DNA from: Hymenobacter coccineus
Lineage (GTDB): Bacteria > Bacteroidota > Bacteroidia > Cytophagales > Hymenobacteraceae
NCBI RefSeq assembly: GCF_001816125.1
Contig: NZ_MDZA01000288.1
Span: forward strand, 1 to 39,425
Length of the DNA: 39,425 nt
Direction of reading: 5' to 3'
Shown: piece after piece, positions 1-9,517 of the stretch
How positions within the stretch are numbered: the stretch's first letter is position 1
Layout: every line of letters begins with the position of its first letter
Position numbers and translations under genes: made by a program
Notes under the pieces: generated by a model
What the model was told of the DNA's origin: nothing
Databases searched by the model: none
The model's input: the letters and a program-made list of their open reading frames with translations, nothing else

Positions 1-102
1 GCCCCCCACCCGGCCCCGGCGGGCACCGCGCCGGCCGTACCTTGCCCCGGCATTTGGGGGCCCCGCACCGGCGGCGGCCCGGGGCCCTGTTTATTTTTTG
101 TT

Positions 103-1125
103 ATGCGCCTGAAAAATTTCACGCCGGCCCTGCTGGGCCTGGGTTTGCTCGCCGCCGGGGCCCTGCCGGGCTGCGTGGCGGCCCGCAAGTACGACGACCT
201 GGCGGCCCGCCAGCGGGCCGATGCCCAGGGCAAGGCCGAGGCCGAGCGCCAGTACCGCGCCGCCACCGCCGAGCTGCAAAAAACCGCCGATGCCCTGGCC
301 CAACTGCGCCTCGATAACGGCCGCCTCGAAGATGACTCGCTGGCCACCGGTACGGCCCTGCGCCGGGCCCGCGGCCTCAACCACGACCTGAACGAGAGCT
401 ACGACCGCCTGCTGAAAAACAGCGGCCAGGAGCTGGCCAGCAAGTCGTCGGACTACAACAAGGTGGCCCGCGACCTGGCCCGCCGCGAGGCCGAGCTGGG
501 GGCCCTGGACGCTAGCCTGCGCACCAGCAAAACCGACAACGACCGCCTCGGCACCGACCTCAAGGCCCGCGAAGCCAAGCTGGCCGAGCTCACCCAGGCC
601 CTGGCCGACAAGGACCGGGCCGTGAACGACCTCAAGGCCCGCGTGAGCAAGGCCCTGCTCAGCTTCAACGCCAGCGACTTGCAGGTGAAGCTGAAGGACG
701 GCAAGGTGTACGTGTCGCTCTCCGAGCAGCTGCTGTTTAAGTCGGGCTCGGCCAAGGTGGACCCCAAGGGCCAGGCCGCCCTGAAAACCCTGGCCACCGT
801 GCTGCAAGAGCAGCCCGACGTGAACGTGGTGGTGGAAGGCCACACCGACACCGTGCCCATCAAGGGCGTGGTGAACGGGGCCAAGGACAACTGGGACCTG
901 AGTGCCCTGCGCGCCACCGACATTGCCCGCCTGCTGGCGGCCGGCGGCGTGGCCCCGGCCCGCATTACGGCCGCCGGCCGCAGCCAGTACGTACCCGTGG
1001 CCCCCAACGACACGGCCCCCAACAAGGCCCTGAACCGCCGCACCGAAATCATCCTGACCCCCAAGCTCGACGAGCTGTTCCAGATTCTGGAGAGCAGCAG
1101 CGGGGCCCCAGCGCCGGGTAAGTAA
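103..1125 (+). CDS. OmpA-family outer-membrane lipoprotein
   Basis: 340 aa. The N-terminus is a lipoprotein signal peptide with lipobox LPGC (Cys about residue 24), so the mature protein should be lipid-anchored. Residues about 30-185 are Ala/Leu/Lys/Asp/Glu-rich heptad-like sequence, consistent with a long coiled coil. Residues about 200-325 form an OmpA-like peptidoglycan-binding domain, with the motif VVVEGHTDT and the closing NRRTEI motif that are typical of the family. The likely role is tethering the outer membrane to peptidoglycan; this follows from the family. The ATG is preceded by a T-rich stretch and no clear Shine-Dalgarno, as is usual in Bacteroidota. No operon partner is evident; the next gene starts about 150 nt downstream. 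Confidence 0.92.
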   Translation: MRLKNFTPALLGLGLLAAGALPGCVAARKYDDLAARQRADAQGKAEAERQYRAATAELQKTADALAQLRLDNGRLEDDSLATGTALRRARGLNHDLNESYDRLLKNSGQELASKSSDYNKVARDLARREAELGALDASLRTSKTDNDRLGTDLKAREAKLAELTQALADKDRAVNDLKARVSKALLSFNASDLQVKLKDGKVYVSLSEQLLFKSGSAKVDPKGQAALKTLATVLQEQPDVNVVVEGHTDTVPIKGVVNGAKDNWDLSALRATDIARLLAAGGVAPARITAAGRSQYVPVAPNDTAPNKALNRRTEIILTPKLDELFQILESSSGAPAPGK

Positions 1126-1273
1126 GCGCTGGTAACCGAAGGTCAGCGCAGCTAAAGTTTGTGCTACTCCCCTTGGGGCCTATTAAAGTGCTGATTAGCA
1201 CCAGTTGGTAAGCGCCAAATCCCTTTTTCCTCCATAACTTATCGGCAGAAAGACCTTTCCACTTTCTGCCCCT

Positions 1274-2728
1274 ATGAAATTAGCTTTCTACTTTCGCTGG
1301 CTACCGGCTTTGCTGCTGTGGCTGGGCACTGCGCTGGCGGCGCAGGCTTCGCACCTTTTAGGTGCGGAAATGACCTACGCACCCGTGGCCGCTACCACAG
1401 CCGGCACGCCGCGCTACCACGTCGTCCTTAAGCTGTACGTCGACCTGTTGCCGCAATCAGCTAAGCAGCCGACGGCAACGCTGGTGTTCAGCCGCAATGG
1501 CTGCGACGCCGTTGGCACCGGCAGCTTCGCCGTTGACGTCCCCATCACGCAGATAACAAAAACCTATGGGCAGAGCTGCCCGGCGAACCTGGCGTACACG
1601 GTGCAGCTTTACGAAACCGATGCGGACCTGCCCCAGGGGCAGTGGACGATAAGCTTTAGTGGCGAAAACCGGGCCGCTGGTGTTAGAAACATCACCAGCC
1701 CCGCTTCCCAAGCCTTTGGTATTTATTGCAGCGCTTTTCTGAATACCGAGCTGGTGGCCCAAAACACTTCGCCCGTGTTCCTGTCGTCGCGCTTGCCGTA
1801 CGTGGCCAGTGGCCAGGCGGAACGCTACAGCTTCAGCGCGTTCGATGCTGACGGCGATTCGCTGGTGTACCGCTTCGTGACGCCGCAGACGGGCACGGGG
1901 GCCCAGTACGTGTGCGGTGTTGATATTCCGAGCACTCCGTCGCCACACTTCCAGCTCAATGCCGCCACCGGGGCCCTCACCGCCCCGGCCACGGCCACCA
2001 CTGATGTGGGCATCTACATCATGGCGGCCCGCGTGGACGAATACCGGCGGCTGAACGGCAGCTGGCAGCAAATTGGGTGGGTGATGCGCGACGTGAGCTA
2101 CCTGTACCTGAACGCCACCAACCGGGCCCCGGGCTTCACGGGCCTCACCGTGGGCGGTGGCCCAGCGGCGCAGCCCCTAAACGAGCTCATCCGGGTGCGG
2201 GCCGGCCAAACCGTGGTGCTGGCCCTCGACGCGGCCGACCCCGACGCGGGCCAAGTCTTGAGCTTCAGCAGCGACGCTGTGGGCACTATCCCTGGCCTGG
2301 CCTTGCAGCCCCTGGGGCCCACCCACGCTCAGTTGACCTGGCAAGTGCCCGCCACCCTGCCGCCGGGCCGCTACGTGGCCACGGTGGCCGTGACGGACGA
2401 CGGCTGCCCCACCGCCAGCGAGGAGCAAACCCTGGCCTTCCTGGTAACGGCCGCTACGCCGCTGGCCACCCGCCCCACCGGGGCGGCCAAGGCGGCTGCT
2501 TTCCCCATGCCATTCCGCGAGCAGGTGCAGTTTCAGGCGGGGGCCCCGGGGCAGGCCATCACCATTGTGGACGAGTTGGGGCGCGTGGTGGCCCAGCTGC
2601 GCACCCAGGCCGACGGCCGCGTGGTGTGGCAGCCCGCCGCTGCCCTACCGGCGGGCCTGTACGTGGCCCGCGGCGCCGACGGCCGCCCACTGGCGCGCTT
2701 ACTGCGGGCCGCGAATACTACCTACTAG
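1274..2728 (+). CDS. T9SS-sorted cell-surface protein with cadherin-like/Ig-like region
   Basis: 484 aa. A signal peptide ends near ALAAQA and is followed by SHLLGAEMTY, an opening I know from Bacteroidota surface proteins. The middle (about 270-390) looks like Ig/cadherin-like beta-sandwich repeats (phrases such as FDADGDSLVYRF and LDAADPDAGQVLSF). The last ~80 residues (from AAFPMPFREQVQF to the LPAGLYVARG turn) match a type A T9SS sorting domain, so export through the type IX system to the surface is inferred. The ligand and function are unknown. It may be adhesive. Codon use in the first half is less GC-rich than in its neighbours. Confidence 0.82.
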   Translation: MKLAFYFRWLPALLLWLGTALAAQASHLLGAEMTYAPVAATTAGTPRYHVVLKLYVDLLPQSAKQPTATLVFSRNGCDAVGTGSFAVDVPITQITKTYGQSCPANLAYTVQLYETDADLPQGQWTISFSGENRAAGVRNITSPASQAFGIYCSAFLNTELVAQNTSPVFLSSRLPYVASGQAERYSFSAFDADGDSLVYRFVTPQTGTGAQYVCGVDIPSTPSPHFQLNAATGALTAPATATTDVGIYIMAARVDEYRRLNGSWQQIGWVMRDVSYLYLNATNRAPGFTGLTVGGGPAAQPLNELIRVRAGQTVVLALDAADPDAGQVLSFSSDAVGTIPGLALQPLGPTHAQLTWQVPATLPPGRYVATVAVTDDGCPTASEEQTLAFLVTAATPLATRPTGAAKAAAFPMPFREQVQFQAGAPGQAITIVDELGRVVAQLRTQADGRVVWQPAAALPAGLYVARGADGRPLARLLRAANTTY

Positions 2729-2803
2729 CCCGGCGCGTTTCCAAGCATTAGCCCGCTAGTATTTTGAATTTCAGGGCCCTAAATCTTTTCATCCCCACAT
2801 GTC

Positions 2804-3931
2804 ATGAAGAAGCACTTACTTGGCTGCCTGCTGCTGGCCCCGGGGCTGGCCCTCGCCCAAACGTCCTTTCCCTTCACCATCAAGGGCAAAATTGGCCACC
2901 TGAACGCGCCGGCCAAAATCTACCTCATGCGCGGATCGGAGCCCGCGGATTCCGCCACGTTCAAGGATGGGGCGTTTGAGCTGAAGGGCACCAGCGACGT
3001 GCCCCGCGCGGTGGACCTACTGGTGAAGCGCGACGGCAAGCTGGGTGAGGGCGTGTTCGGGGCCATTAGGCCCCTCCGGGTATTCCTGGAGCCGACCCCG
3101 ATTGTCATCACGAGCCCCGATTCGATGCAGAACGCCCGCGTCACTGGGGGCCCCGTCGCGGCCGATTACCAGCGGCTGGTGGCTTCGTCCGACCGCGTGA
3201 AGGCCAAGATGAATTCGATTGGGGACGCGGCGAGCAAGGCTTCCGCAGAGGAGCGCAAATCTCCCGCGTTTATGGCGCGGCAGCGAGCACAATACGAAGC
3301 CGTTACCAAGGAATTTGCGCAGTCAGACCGGGACTTCATCAAAGCCAACCCCAACTCCTGGGTGAGCCTGTACGCGCTGACGGGCAGCATGATGGCCGTG
3401 CCCCAGTACGCGGTGGAGGGGCCCCTGTACGAGGCGCTGAGCCCGGCCCTCAAAAACAGCCCGGATGGCCGCCGCTACGGCGCAATGATGCAGGGCCTGA
3501 AGGCAGTGGCCATTGGCGCGCAGGCCCCCAACTTCTCCCAGAAAACGCCCGACGGCAAGCTAATATCACTCACGGACTACCGGGGCAAGTACGTGCTGGT
3601 TGATTTTTGGGCGAGCTGGTGCAAGCCCTGCCGCCAGGAAAACCCGGCCGTTATCAAGGCATACGAGGCTTATAAGGGCCGCAACTTTGACATCCTGGGC
3701 GTGTCGCTCGACAACGAGGAGGGCCGCGCGAAGTGGCTGAAAGCCATTCAGGACGACCATTTACCTTGGGCACAGGTATCGGACCTGCGCGGAACTCAGA
3801 ACGCCGTTGCCCAAACCTACCAGGTGAACGCGGTGCCGCAGAATTTCCTGATTGACCCCAGCGGCAAAATTGTGGCCGCCAACTTGCGCGGCGAGGAGCT
3901 GCAAACCGTGCTGGCGAAGTTCATTAAGTAG
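2804..3931 (+). CDS. TlpA-type thioredoxin-fold thiol:disulfide oxidoreductase with DUF4369-like N-terminus
   Basis: 375 aa. Signal peptide MKKHLLGCLLLAPGLALAQ. Residues about 22-120 look like the DUF4369 domain common in Bacteroidota TlpA proteins (FTIKGKIG, YLMRG, DSATFKDGAFELKG). The C-terminal ~140 residues are an AhpC/TSA-thioredoxin fold with active site WCKPC at about residue 270 and a cis-Pro region (VNAVPQNFLIDPSGKIV). It probably acts in the periplasm in disulfide reduction or cytochrome c maturation-like chemistry; the exact substrate cannot be read from the sequence. The ATG at 2804 places the signal peptide at the very N-terminus and is the only sensible start. Confidence 0.92.
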   Translation: MKKHLLGCLLLAPGLALAQTSFPFTIKGKIGHLNAPAKIYLMRGSEPADSATFKDGAFELKGTSDVPRAVDLLVKRDGKLGEGVFGAIRPLRVFLEPTPIVITSPDSMQNARVTGGPVAADYQRLVASSDRVKAKMNSIGDAASKASAEERKSPAFMARQRAQYEAVTKEFAQSDRDFIKANPNSWVSLYALTGSMMAVPQYAVEGPLYEALSPALKNSPDGRRYGAMMQGLKAVAIGAQAPNFSQKTPDGKLISLTDYRGKYVLVDFWASWCKPCRQENPAVIKAYEAYKGRNFDILGVSLDNEEGRAKWLKAIQDDHLPWAQVSDLRGTQNAVAQTYQVNAVPQNFLIDPSGKIVAANLRGEELQTVLAKFIK

Positions 3932-3966
3932 CCGCGGCCGGCGCTGGCCGATGGGGCCCCGGCCGG

Positions 3967-5226
3967 CTAGTGGGGCAGCAGAAACAGCGACGCAATGGCC
4001 AGCAGCAGCGGCATGGTCATGACCAGGGCCCCCAGCTTCAGGAACTGCCAGGCCCCCACTTCGATCTTTTCGCGGCGCAGCGCCACGAGCCACAAAATGG
4101 TGGCCAGCGACCCCGTAACGGACAAGTTGGGGCCCAGGTCGACCCCAATCAGGACCGCGCTTTTGACCATTGCCGACACGTGGGCCGTTTGCAGCACGTT
4201 GCCGGCGAGGAGGCCGGCGGGCAGGTTGTTCATGGCGTTGCAGAGCAGGGCCACGCCCACGCCGCTCAGCCAGGTGGCTTTGGCGGCCGACTGCTGGGCG
4301 CTGGCGTCGAGCAACGCCGTGAGCCAGCGCGAAACGCCCGTTTTATTGAGCGCCTCCACCAACACAAACAGGCCGGCCACCAGCGGCAGCACCGACCAGG
4401 ACACGTTTTTCAAAATCTCGGCCGGGCTCTTGCGGGCCGTAACGAGCACGATGAGGGCCGTGAGGGCCCCCGTGAGGGCCGTGGGCAGCCCCAGCTCCAG
4501 GCCCAGGCCCGACGATACGAGCAGCGCCACGGCCGTGGCCCCGATGCCGGCCAGGGCCACCCGGCCGCCGCGCGCCAGGGCCGGCAGCGCAATGTTCTGC
4601 GCAATGGCGGTACCCAACTCGGCCCGCTGGGTGCGCAGCAGCAGGAAGTAGGTGGCCCCAATGGCAATGGCCGACGGCAGGAGGTAGCGCGGCAGCCAGG
4701 TGAGCAGCGGCGGCAGGTGGGCCCCGTAAATTACCAGGTTGGCGGGGTTGGAGATGGGCAGCACAAAGGAGGCGGCGTTAGCAATGAAGGCGCAGATGAA
4801 GAGGTAGGGCAGCGGGTTTTTGACCTTGGCGGCCCGCACGGCGCTGGCCACGGCCGGCGTGAGCACCACCGCCGTGGCGTCGTTGGAGAGGAAAGTGGTC
4901 ACGACCACGCCCACCAGGTACACCAGCAGAAACAGCCGCGGCGCCGAACCGTGCGCGCGCCGCGTGGCGTGGGCGGCCAGCCAGTCGAAAAGCTTTTCGG
5001 CGCGGGCGGTTTCGGCCAGCAGCATCATGCCCGTCAGAAACAGGTACACGTCGAGGCCCTTCGCCACGCCCGCCAGGCCCTCCGGCGGGCTCAGCAGCCG
5101 CAGCACCAGCAGCAGCAGGGCCCCGCCCGCCGCCCACACAAACTCAGGCACTTTGAACGGCCGGCTGATAACCAGGCCAATGGAAACGGCCGAAATGGCC
5201 CAAATGAGCAGCGTACTGGTCGGCAT
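3967..5226 (-). CDS. ArsB/NhaD-type ion transporter (arsenite or related anion/Na+ permease)
   Basis: 419 aa, hydrophobic throughout, with about 10-12 predicted helices. Family-like motifs of the ArsB/ion-transporter superfamily are visible: FLSNDATAVVLTP in the first half and SFVLPISNPANLVIYG shortly after it, with a second repeat-like half (LCNAMNNLPAGLLAGN, GVDLGPNLSVTGSLATILW). Length fits ArsB (about 420-430 aa). The likely job is export of arsenite or antimonite, or another anion or cation, across the inner membrane. No arsR, arsC or other arsenic gene lies nearby, so substrate is an inference from the family alone. The gene converges with the TlpA gene, leaving only 35 nt between stops. 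Confidence 0.8.
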   Translation of the reverse strand: MPTSTLLIWAISAVSIGLVISRPFKVPEFVWAAGGALLLLVLRLLSPPEGLAGVAKGLDVYLFLTGMMLLAETARAEKLFDWLAAHATRRAHGSAPRLFLLVYLVGVVVTTFLSNDATAVVLTPAVASAVRAAKVKNPLPYLFICAFIANAASFVLPISNPANLVIYGAHLPPLLTWLPRYLLPSAIAIGATYFLLLRTQRAELGTAIAQNIALPALARGGRVALAGIGATAVALLVSSGLGLELGLPTALTGALTALIVLVTARKSPAEILKNVSWSVLPLVAGLFVLVEALNKTGVSRWLTALLDASAQQSAAKATWLSGVGVALLCNAMNNLPAGLLAGNVLQTAHVSAMVKSAVLIGVDLGPNLSVTGSLATILWLVALRREKIEVGAWQFLKLGALVMTMPLLLAIASLFLLPH

Positions 5227-5388
5227 TACGAACTAACGACGGAGAATTTCAGCAGTTTTTACGTTGCAGCTGGGGCCCGGGCTGGGGGCCCAACGCACCG
5301 CGTTCCTTGCACGCGCCAAGGCGGGCCGGGTGGCCCGGGGCCGGATTAGCGGCTTTGCCAGGGCCCCTACCGCGCCGGGCCTCTACCG

Positions 5389-6147
5389 CTAGCCAAGCAG
5401 CTGGCGGGCAATATCGGGCAGCGTGGGACCGGTGAGGGTAGGCGCGGGGGCCAGCGGGTAGGTTTGCTGGCCGGGGCGGGCAATGAAGGCGGCTTGCAGG
5501 CCGGCCAGTTGCGCCCCGGCCGTGTCCCAGCCGTGGGCCGCCACCAGCATGGCCTGGGCGGGGGCCACCCGCAGCCGCTCGCAGGCGGTGCGATAGGTAT
5601 CGGGGTGGGGCTTGTAGCGCTGGAGCGAATCGATGCTGAGCAGCTGCTCGAAAAAGCCGGTGAGGCCGGCGTAAGCCATCTGCTTCTGCACCGTGGCATC
5701 GGGCGAGTTGGTGAGCGTGACCATCCGGAAGCCCGCCTTTTGCAGCGCCGTGAGGCCCGGAATAACGTCGGGGTGCGGGGGCAGTTCGGCGATGAGGGCG
5801 AGCAGCTCCTTTTTGCGCGGAGCCGGGCGGGCCGGCTGGCCCAGGGCCTGGGCCAGCATATCCAGGGCCCCGTCGCCAATCTGCCCGAAGGGGTGGTAAT
5901 TGCCGGTCACGGTATCGACCAGCGAGTACTGGAGCAGCAGGGCGAACCACTGCTTAAAGGCCGTTTCAGACTTAAATTCCTGGTTGATGGCTAGTTGCAG
6001 CTTGCCCAGGTCGAGCAGCGTTTCGTTGACGTCAAAAATCAGCAGCTGGGGGCGGGCGGGGGCAATGGGCATGGCGCGGAGGGGAAGGGGCAAGGCCGCG
6101 GCAGTGGCCAGGGCAAGTGAGGAAAGCACGGAGCGACGGGTGAGCAC
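5389..6147 (-). CDS. Exported HAD-family hydrolase, haloacid dehalogenase type II-like
   Basis: About 252 aa from the GTG at 6147 (my choice). HAD motif I is FDVNETLLDLG (nucleophile Asp), motif II is VTLTNSPDA, motif III Lys lies in YKPHPDTY, and motif IV is the MLVAAHGWD segment typical of type II L-2-haloacid dehalogenases. The GTG start gives an N-terminus VLTRRSVLSSLALATAAALP, a plausible twin-arginine signal ending near LRA. The reading frame stays open to an ATG at 6321, but that 58-residue extension is low-complexity and Arg/Pro-rich. A cytosolic form starting at MPIAPARPQ (about residue 25) is the alternative. Actual dehalogenase activity is not proven by these motifs. Confidence 0.82.
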   Translation of the reverse strand: MLTRRSVLSSLALATAAALPLPLRAMPIAPARPQLLIFDVNETLLDLGKLQLAINQEFKSETAFKQWFALLLQYSLVDTVTGNYHPFGQIGDGALDMLAQALGQPARPAPRKKELLALIAELPPHPDVIPGLTALQKAGFRMVTLTNSPDATVQKQMAYAGLTGFFEQLLSIDSLQRYKPHPDTYRTACERLRVAPAQAMLVAAHGWDTAGAQLAGLQAAFIARPGQQTYPLAPAPTLTGPTLPDIARQLLG

Positions 6148-6339
6148 GCGCCTGCTTACGCAGCCCGGCGGCGCAGGGCCGGCTGGCCCCGCTTTTCGGG
6201 CAAGAAATGCATTCGGGGCTGGGGCCCCACGGGGGTGGTCCGGCGAAGCCCTTCGGGCAATTCGCCGGACCACTTCGTCTCTATTGATGAGCGGCCGCAC
6301 AGGGCCCCCAGCCTCGTTCATTCAACCCGCGCACCACGC

Positions 6340-6375
6340 AAAAAACCCGCCCTGACGACCAGGACGGGCTTTTTT
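6340..6375 (-). terminator. Intrinsic terminator, bidirectional, after the TonB receptor gene
   Basis: A-run, 9-bp GC-rich stem (cccgccctg with caggacggg, one mismatch), 4-5 nt loop, then T-run on either strand. It lies 20 nt past the stop codon of the minus-strand TonB receptor gene, so it should end that transcript. Confidence 0.85.
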
Positions 6376-6394
6376 AGCGTTGCGTGGCCTTCGC

Positions 6395-9208
6395 TTACAG
6401 CGTGAAGTTCACGCGGGCGAAGTAGTAGGCCCCGTTGAAGCCGAACTGGTTGGCGCTGTAGAGGAAGCGGCCGCGATTCGAGTTGTCGAGCCCCGAGCTG
6501 TAGCTCTGGTTGGGGTCGACGGAGAAGTTGGTGGCGTTGTTGCGCGGGTTCACGATGAGCTTGTCGGGGTAGACGTTGAACAGGTTGTTCGCCCCGATAA
6601 CGAGGCCAATCTGCTTGGTAACCTGCGCGTTGAGCGTGAGGTCGGTAATCCACTTGGCCGAGAACGTCTGGTCGAGGAAGGCGCGGGCGGGGTCGGCGTC
6701 GGCGGTTTTGATTTCGCCGAAGCGCACCGAGCGGGCCTCCACGCCGAAGATGCCGTAGGTGTAGGCGGCCGAGAGGGCAATTTTGCTGCGCGGGTTACCG
6801 CTTTCGAGGCGGGTGCGCTGGGCGCGGTCGAAGAGCGTGTTTTGCAGGTTGCTGTTACCGGCGGTCTGGTCGTTGTTCACCGTGGTCGATGAGCTGTTGA
6901 AGCTCGTCACCGTCGTCTGGTTGAAGTTGGCGGCGGCCGTCAGCAGCAGGCGGCTTTTGTCGCCCAGCGGCAGGCGCTCGTTCAGCACCACGTCGAGGCC
7001 CTTGGTGCGGGTATTCACGGCATTGGCGAAGAACTGCACCCGGCTGATTTCGCGCGCGCCTAGGATGGCGTTCACGATGGGGTTGGTGCGCGTGAACTGC
7101 GCCGAGAGCACAATCCGGTCCTTGATGTCAATCAGGTACGCATCGGCCGTGAAGGTGAGGCCACCGGCCTTGGCGGTGAGGCCCACGCCGTAGTTGGTCG
7201 ATTTTTCCTGCCGGAGCGGCTCCACGCCGAAGCCCTGCTGGCCGGTGCCACCGGCCGTGAAGCCGTTGCGCACGATGGGGCTGTCGTTGTTCACGGTGAG
7301 CACCTGGTTGGCCACGCCGCTCACGAACTGGGTGCTGGTGTTGCTGAAGTAGCGCTGCTGGAGCGAGGGGGCCCGGAAGCCGTTGCCCAGCGAGCCGCGC
7401 AGGGCCACCGCGTCGATGATGCTGTAGCGCAGGCCCACCTGGCCGCTCACGTTGCCGCCGAAGTCGCTGTAGCGCTCGGCCCGGCCAGCGGCGTGGATGA
7501 GCAGCTTCTCGGTGATGTCGCTCTCCAAATCGACGTAGCCCGCCACGTTGGTGCGGCCCTTGTTCACCTCGTCCTGCGGCTGGTAGCCGGGGAATACCTG
7601 CGAGCCCGAGGCCGCGGGGCCCCCGTTCACGGTGCGGCCGCCGTTGATGTACGAGGCGTACTCGCCCCGGCCGATCAGGAAGTTATCGTAGCGAAACTCG
7701 CCGCCGAAGGCCACGTTGAGGTTGGCCAGGGGCCCCACTTCGATGAAGCGGCGCGAGAAGCCCAGGTTGGTGGTGTTCTGCAAAAAGGCCAGGCGGCCGG
7801 CGTAGAAACTGGTGGGGCTCAAGCCCACCAAATTGGGCCCCTGCGGCAGCGAGGCGTTCACGGAGCCGTCCACGTTGTAGGCCAGCTCGTTGCGGCCGAA
7901 GGTGTTGCTCAAGTCCACGGCGAAGCCGCCGAAGGTGTTGCGCACGCCCACAATGGCCGACTGGTCATAAATGGTGGTGTTGATGAACGGCAGGAAGCCG
8001 TTGGGGAACAGGTTCAGGTCGCTCTGGGTGGCCTGGTTGGGCAGGCGGTTGAAGCCGGAGCCCCGGCCGGTGCGGTACGAGGCGCCGCCCGATACGTACA
8101 GTTCGTAGCCGCCGCCGAGGCGGTAGCCGCCGTTGAGGAAGCCACCGAAGTTGCGCGTTGCCGACTGGCCCACGCGCAAGTCGTTGCGGTCGAAGCCGTT
8201 CTGGGCCACCAGGGCGTCGTCCTGCGCCTTGAGGTCGCGGCGGCTCTGCTCGGTGGTGGCCGAAGCGGGGTAGTTGCCGCCGTTGTTGCCCAGGTAGATG
8301 AGCGGGGCCTGGTCGGTGAAGCCGCGGTCGGTGTAGGCGCGGTTCAGGAACTGGCCGCTGAGGTCGAGGAAGCCGCGCTTGTTGAGGCCGATGCCCACGT
8401 TGAAATCGACTTGCTCGGTTTTGCCGTCGCTCTGCGTCGTCTGGCCGTACAAGGCGCTGCTGCTCACGCCGGTCGAGTCGTCCTTCAGCTGGATGTTGAT
8501 AACGCCGGCGATGGCGTCGGAGCCGTAGAGGGCCGCCGCGCCGTCGCGCAGCACCTCGATGCGCTTGATGCTGGCCGTCGGAATCACGTTCAAATCGGTG
8601 CCCACCGAGCCGCGCCCGATGGTGCCGTTGATGTTCACGAGGGCCGAGTTGTGGCGGCGCTTGCCGTTCACGAGCACCAGCACCTGGTCGGGGCCCAGGC
8701 CGCGCAGGCTGGCGGGGTCCACGAAGTCGGTGCCGTCGGAAATGGACTGGCGCGACGACTGGAACGAGGGCGCGGCGTAGGTTAGCACCTGGCTCACGTC
8801 GGTCTGGGCAAAGGCCTTGATTTCGCGGGCTGAAATCACGTCTACCGGGGCCGTGGTCAGCACGTTGGAGCGGCCTTCGCTCACGCGCGAGCCGGTCACC
8901 ACCACGTCGCCCAGGTCGGTGGCGGAGGTCACCAGGCGCACGTCGAGGCGGGTGCGGCCGTTGAGCGGAATCTGCTGCGTGGCGAAACCGATGGCCTGCA
9001 CCGTGATGGTGGCCGTGGGGGCCACGCTCAGCGAGAATTCGCCGTTGGCGCCGGTGCCGGTGCCGTTGGTGGTGCCGCGCTCAAGCACGGTGGCGCCGGG
9101 CAGGGCCTCGCCCTGGGCCCCCAGCACCCGGCCGGTGACGGTAACGTTCTGGGCGTGTGCGGCCAGGGCCGCAACGGCGAACAGGGGCGTAAGTAAGAGT
9201 TTTTTCAT
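6395..9208 (-). CDS. TonB-dependent outer-membrane receptor
   Basis: 937 aa from the ATG at 9208; the signal peptide MKKLLLTPLFAVAALAAHAQ decides this start over the ATG 33 nt upstream. Residues about 22-105 are a CarboxypepD_reg-like domain (VTGRVLGAQGEALPGATV), residues about 110-230 are the plug (DVVVTGSR, SLRGLGPDQVLVLVNGKRRH, EVLRDGAAALYGSDAIAGVINI), and the rest is a 22-strand-type beta barrel ending in ARVNFTL. There is no SusD-like partner, so this is a stand-alone TonB receptor (CirA/BtuB-like layout) rather than a SusCD pair. The substrate cannot be inferred. About 300 nt of noncoding DNA precede it, in which I found no confident promoter. Confidence 0.95.
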   Translation of the reverse strand: MKKLLLTPLFAVAALAAHAQNVTVTGRVLGAQGEALPGATVLERGTTNGTGTGANGEFSLSVAPTATITVQAIGFATQQIPLNGRTRLDVRLVTSATDLGDVVVTGSRVSEGRSNVLTTAPVDVISAREIKAFAQTDVSQVLTYAAPSFQSSRQSISDGTDFVDPASLRGLGPDQVLVLVNGKRRHNSALVNINGTIGRGSVGTDLNVIPTASIKRIEVLRDGAAALYGSDAIAGVINIQLKDDSTGVSSSALYGQTTQSDGKTEQVDFNVGIGLNKRGFLDLSGQFLNRAYTDRGFTDQAPLIYLGNNGGNYPASATTEQSRRDLKAQDDALVAQNGFDRNDLRVGQSATRNFGGFLNGGYRLGGGYELYVSGGASYRTGRGSGFNRLPNQATQSDLNLFPNGFLPFINTTIYDQSAIVGVRNTFGGFAVDLSNTFGRNELAYNVDGSVNASLPQGPNLVGLSPTSFYAGRLAFLQNTTNLGFSRRFIEVGPLANLNVAFGGEFRYDNFLIGRGEYASYINGGRTVNGGPAASGSQVFPGYQPQDEVNKGRTNVAGYVDLESDITEKLLIHAAGRAERYSDFGGNVSGQVGLRYSIIDAVALRGSLGNGFRAPSLQQRYFSNTSTQFVSGVANQVLTVNNDSPIVRNGFTAGGTGQQGFGVEPLRQEKSTNYGVGLTAKAGGLTFTADAYLIDIKDRIVLSAQFTRTNPIVNAILGAREISRVQFFANAVNTRTKGLDVVLNERLPLGDKSRLLLTAAANFNQTTVTSFNSSSTTVNNDQTAGNSNLQNTLFDRAQRTRLESGNPRSKIALSAAYTYGIFGVEARSVRFGEIKTADADPARAFLDQTFSAKWITDLTLNAQVTKQIGLVIGANNLFNVYPDKLIVNPRNNATNFSVDPNQSYSSGLDNSNRGRFLYSANQFGFNGAYYFARVNFTL

Positions 9209-9517
9209 GCAGGAGAGTAAACTTGCTAAAGAGAAATGCAATGATGATCAGCGGTACACATATCCTTCACACATAACCAGTATGGCGGAACGATATGCGC
9301 AAGCTACGCACGTTGCAATATTTAACCTCCGAAATGCAATAAATTAGCCGATTGTCAGAATTTAAATTACTCGAAATCAGCAGTAAACACGCAAGTATTC
9401 GGCAGCATTATTCCCACAAACCCACAGCCAACCAGCGCACAATGTGCTTGATTTTCCGCAAATCCCCGGCTGTAGCGCACTAATCCGGCGTTGATTCCCG
9501 CAATAAAGCGAGCAAAC
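9209..9517. other. Noncoding stretch upstream of the TonB receptor gene
   Basis: About 310 nt, clearly more AT-rich than the flanking genes, with no credible ORF. On the minus strand a perfect TAnnTTTG element (TAGGTTTG) overlaps the stop codon of the beta-barrel gene at 9513-9520, but no -33 TTG lies at the right distance, so I do not call it a promoter. The region presumably carries the control sequences of the receptor gene. Confidence 0.4.

Noticed and set aside
3970..5349. 459-codon open frame opposite the ArsB-like gene
   Set aside because: Gln/Arg/Gly-rich translation without hydrophobic or domain structure; the opposite strand encodes a typical polytopic transporter.
7493..8785. 430-codon open frame opposite the TonB receptor
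   Set aside because: Low-complexity Val/Ala/His-rich translation; the receptor frame is unambiguous.
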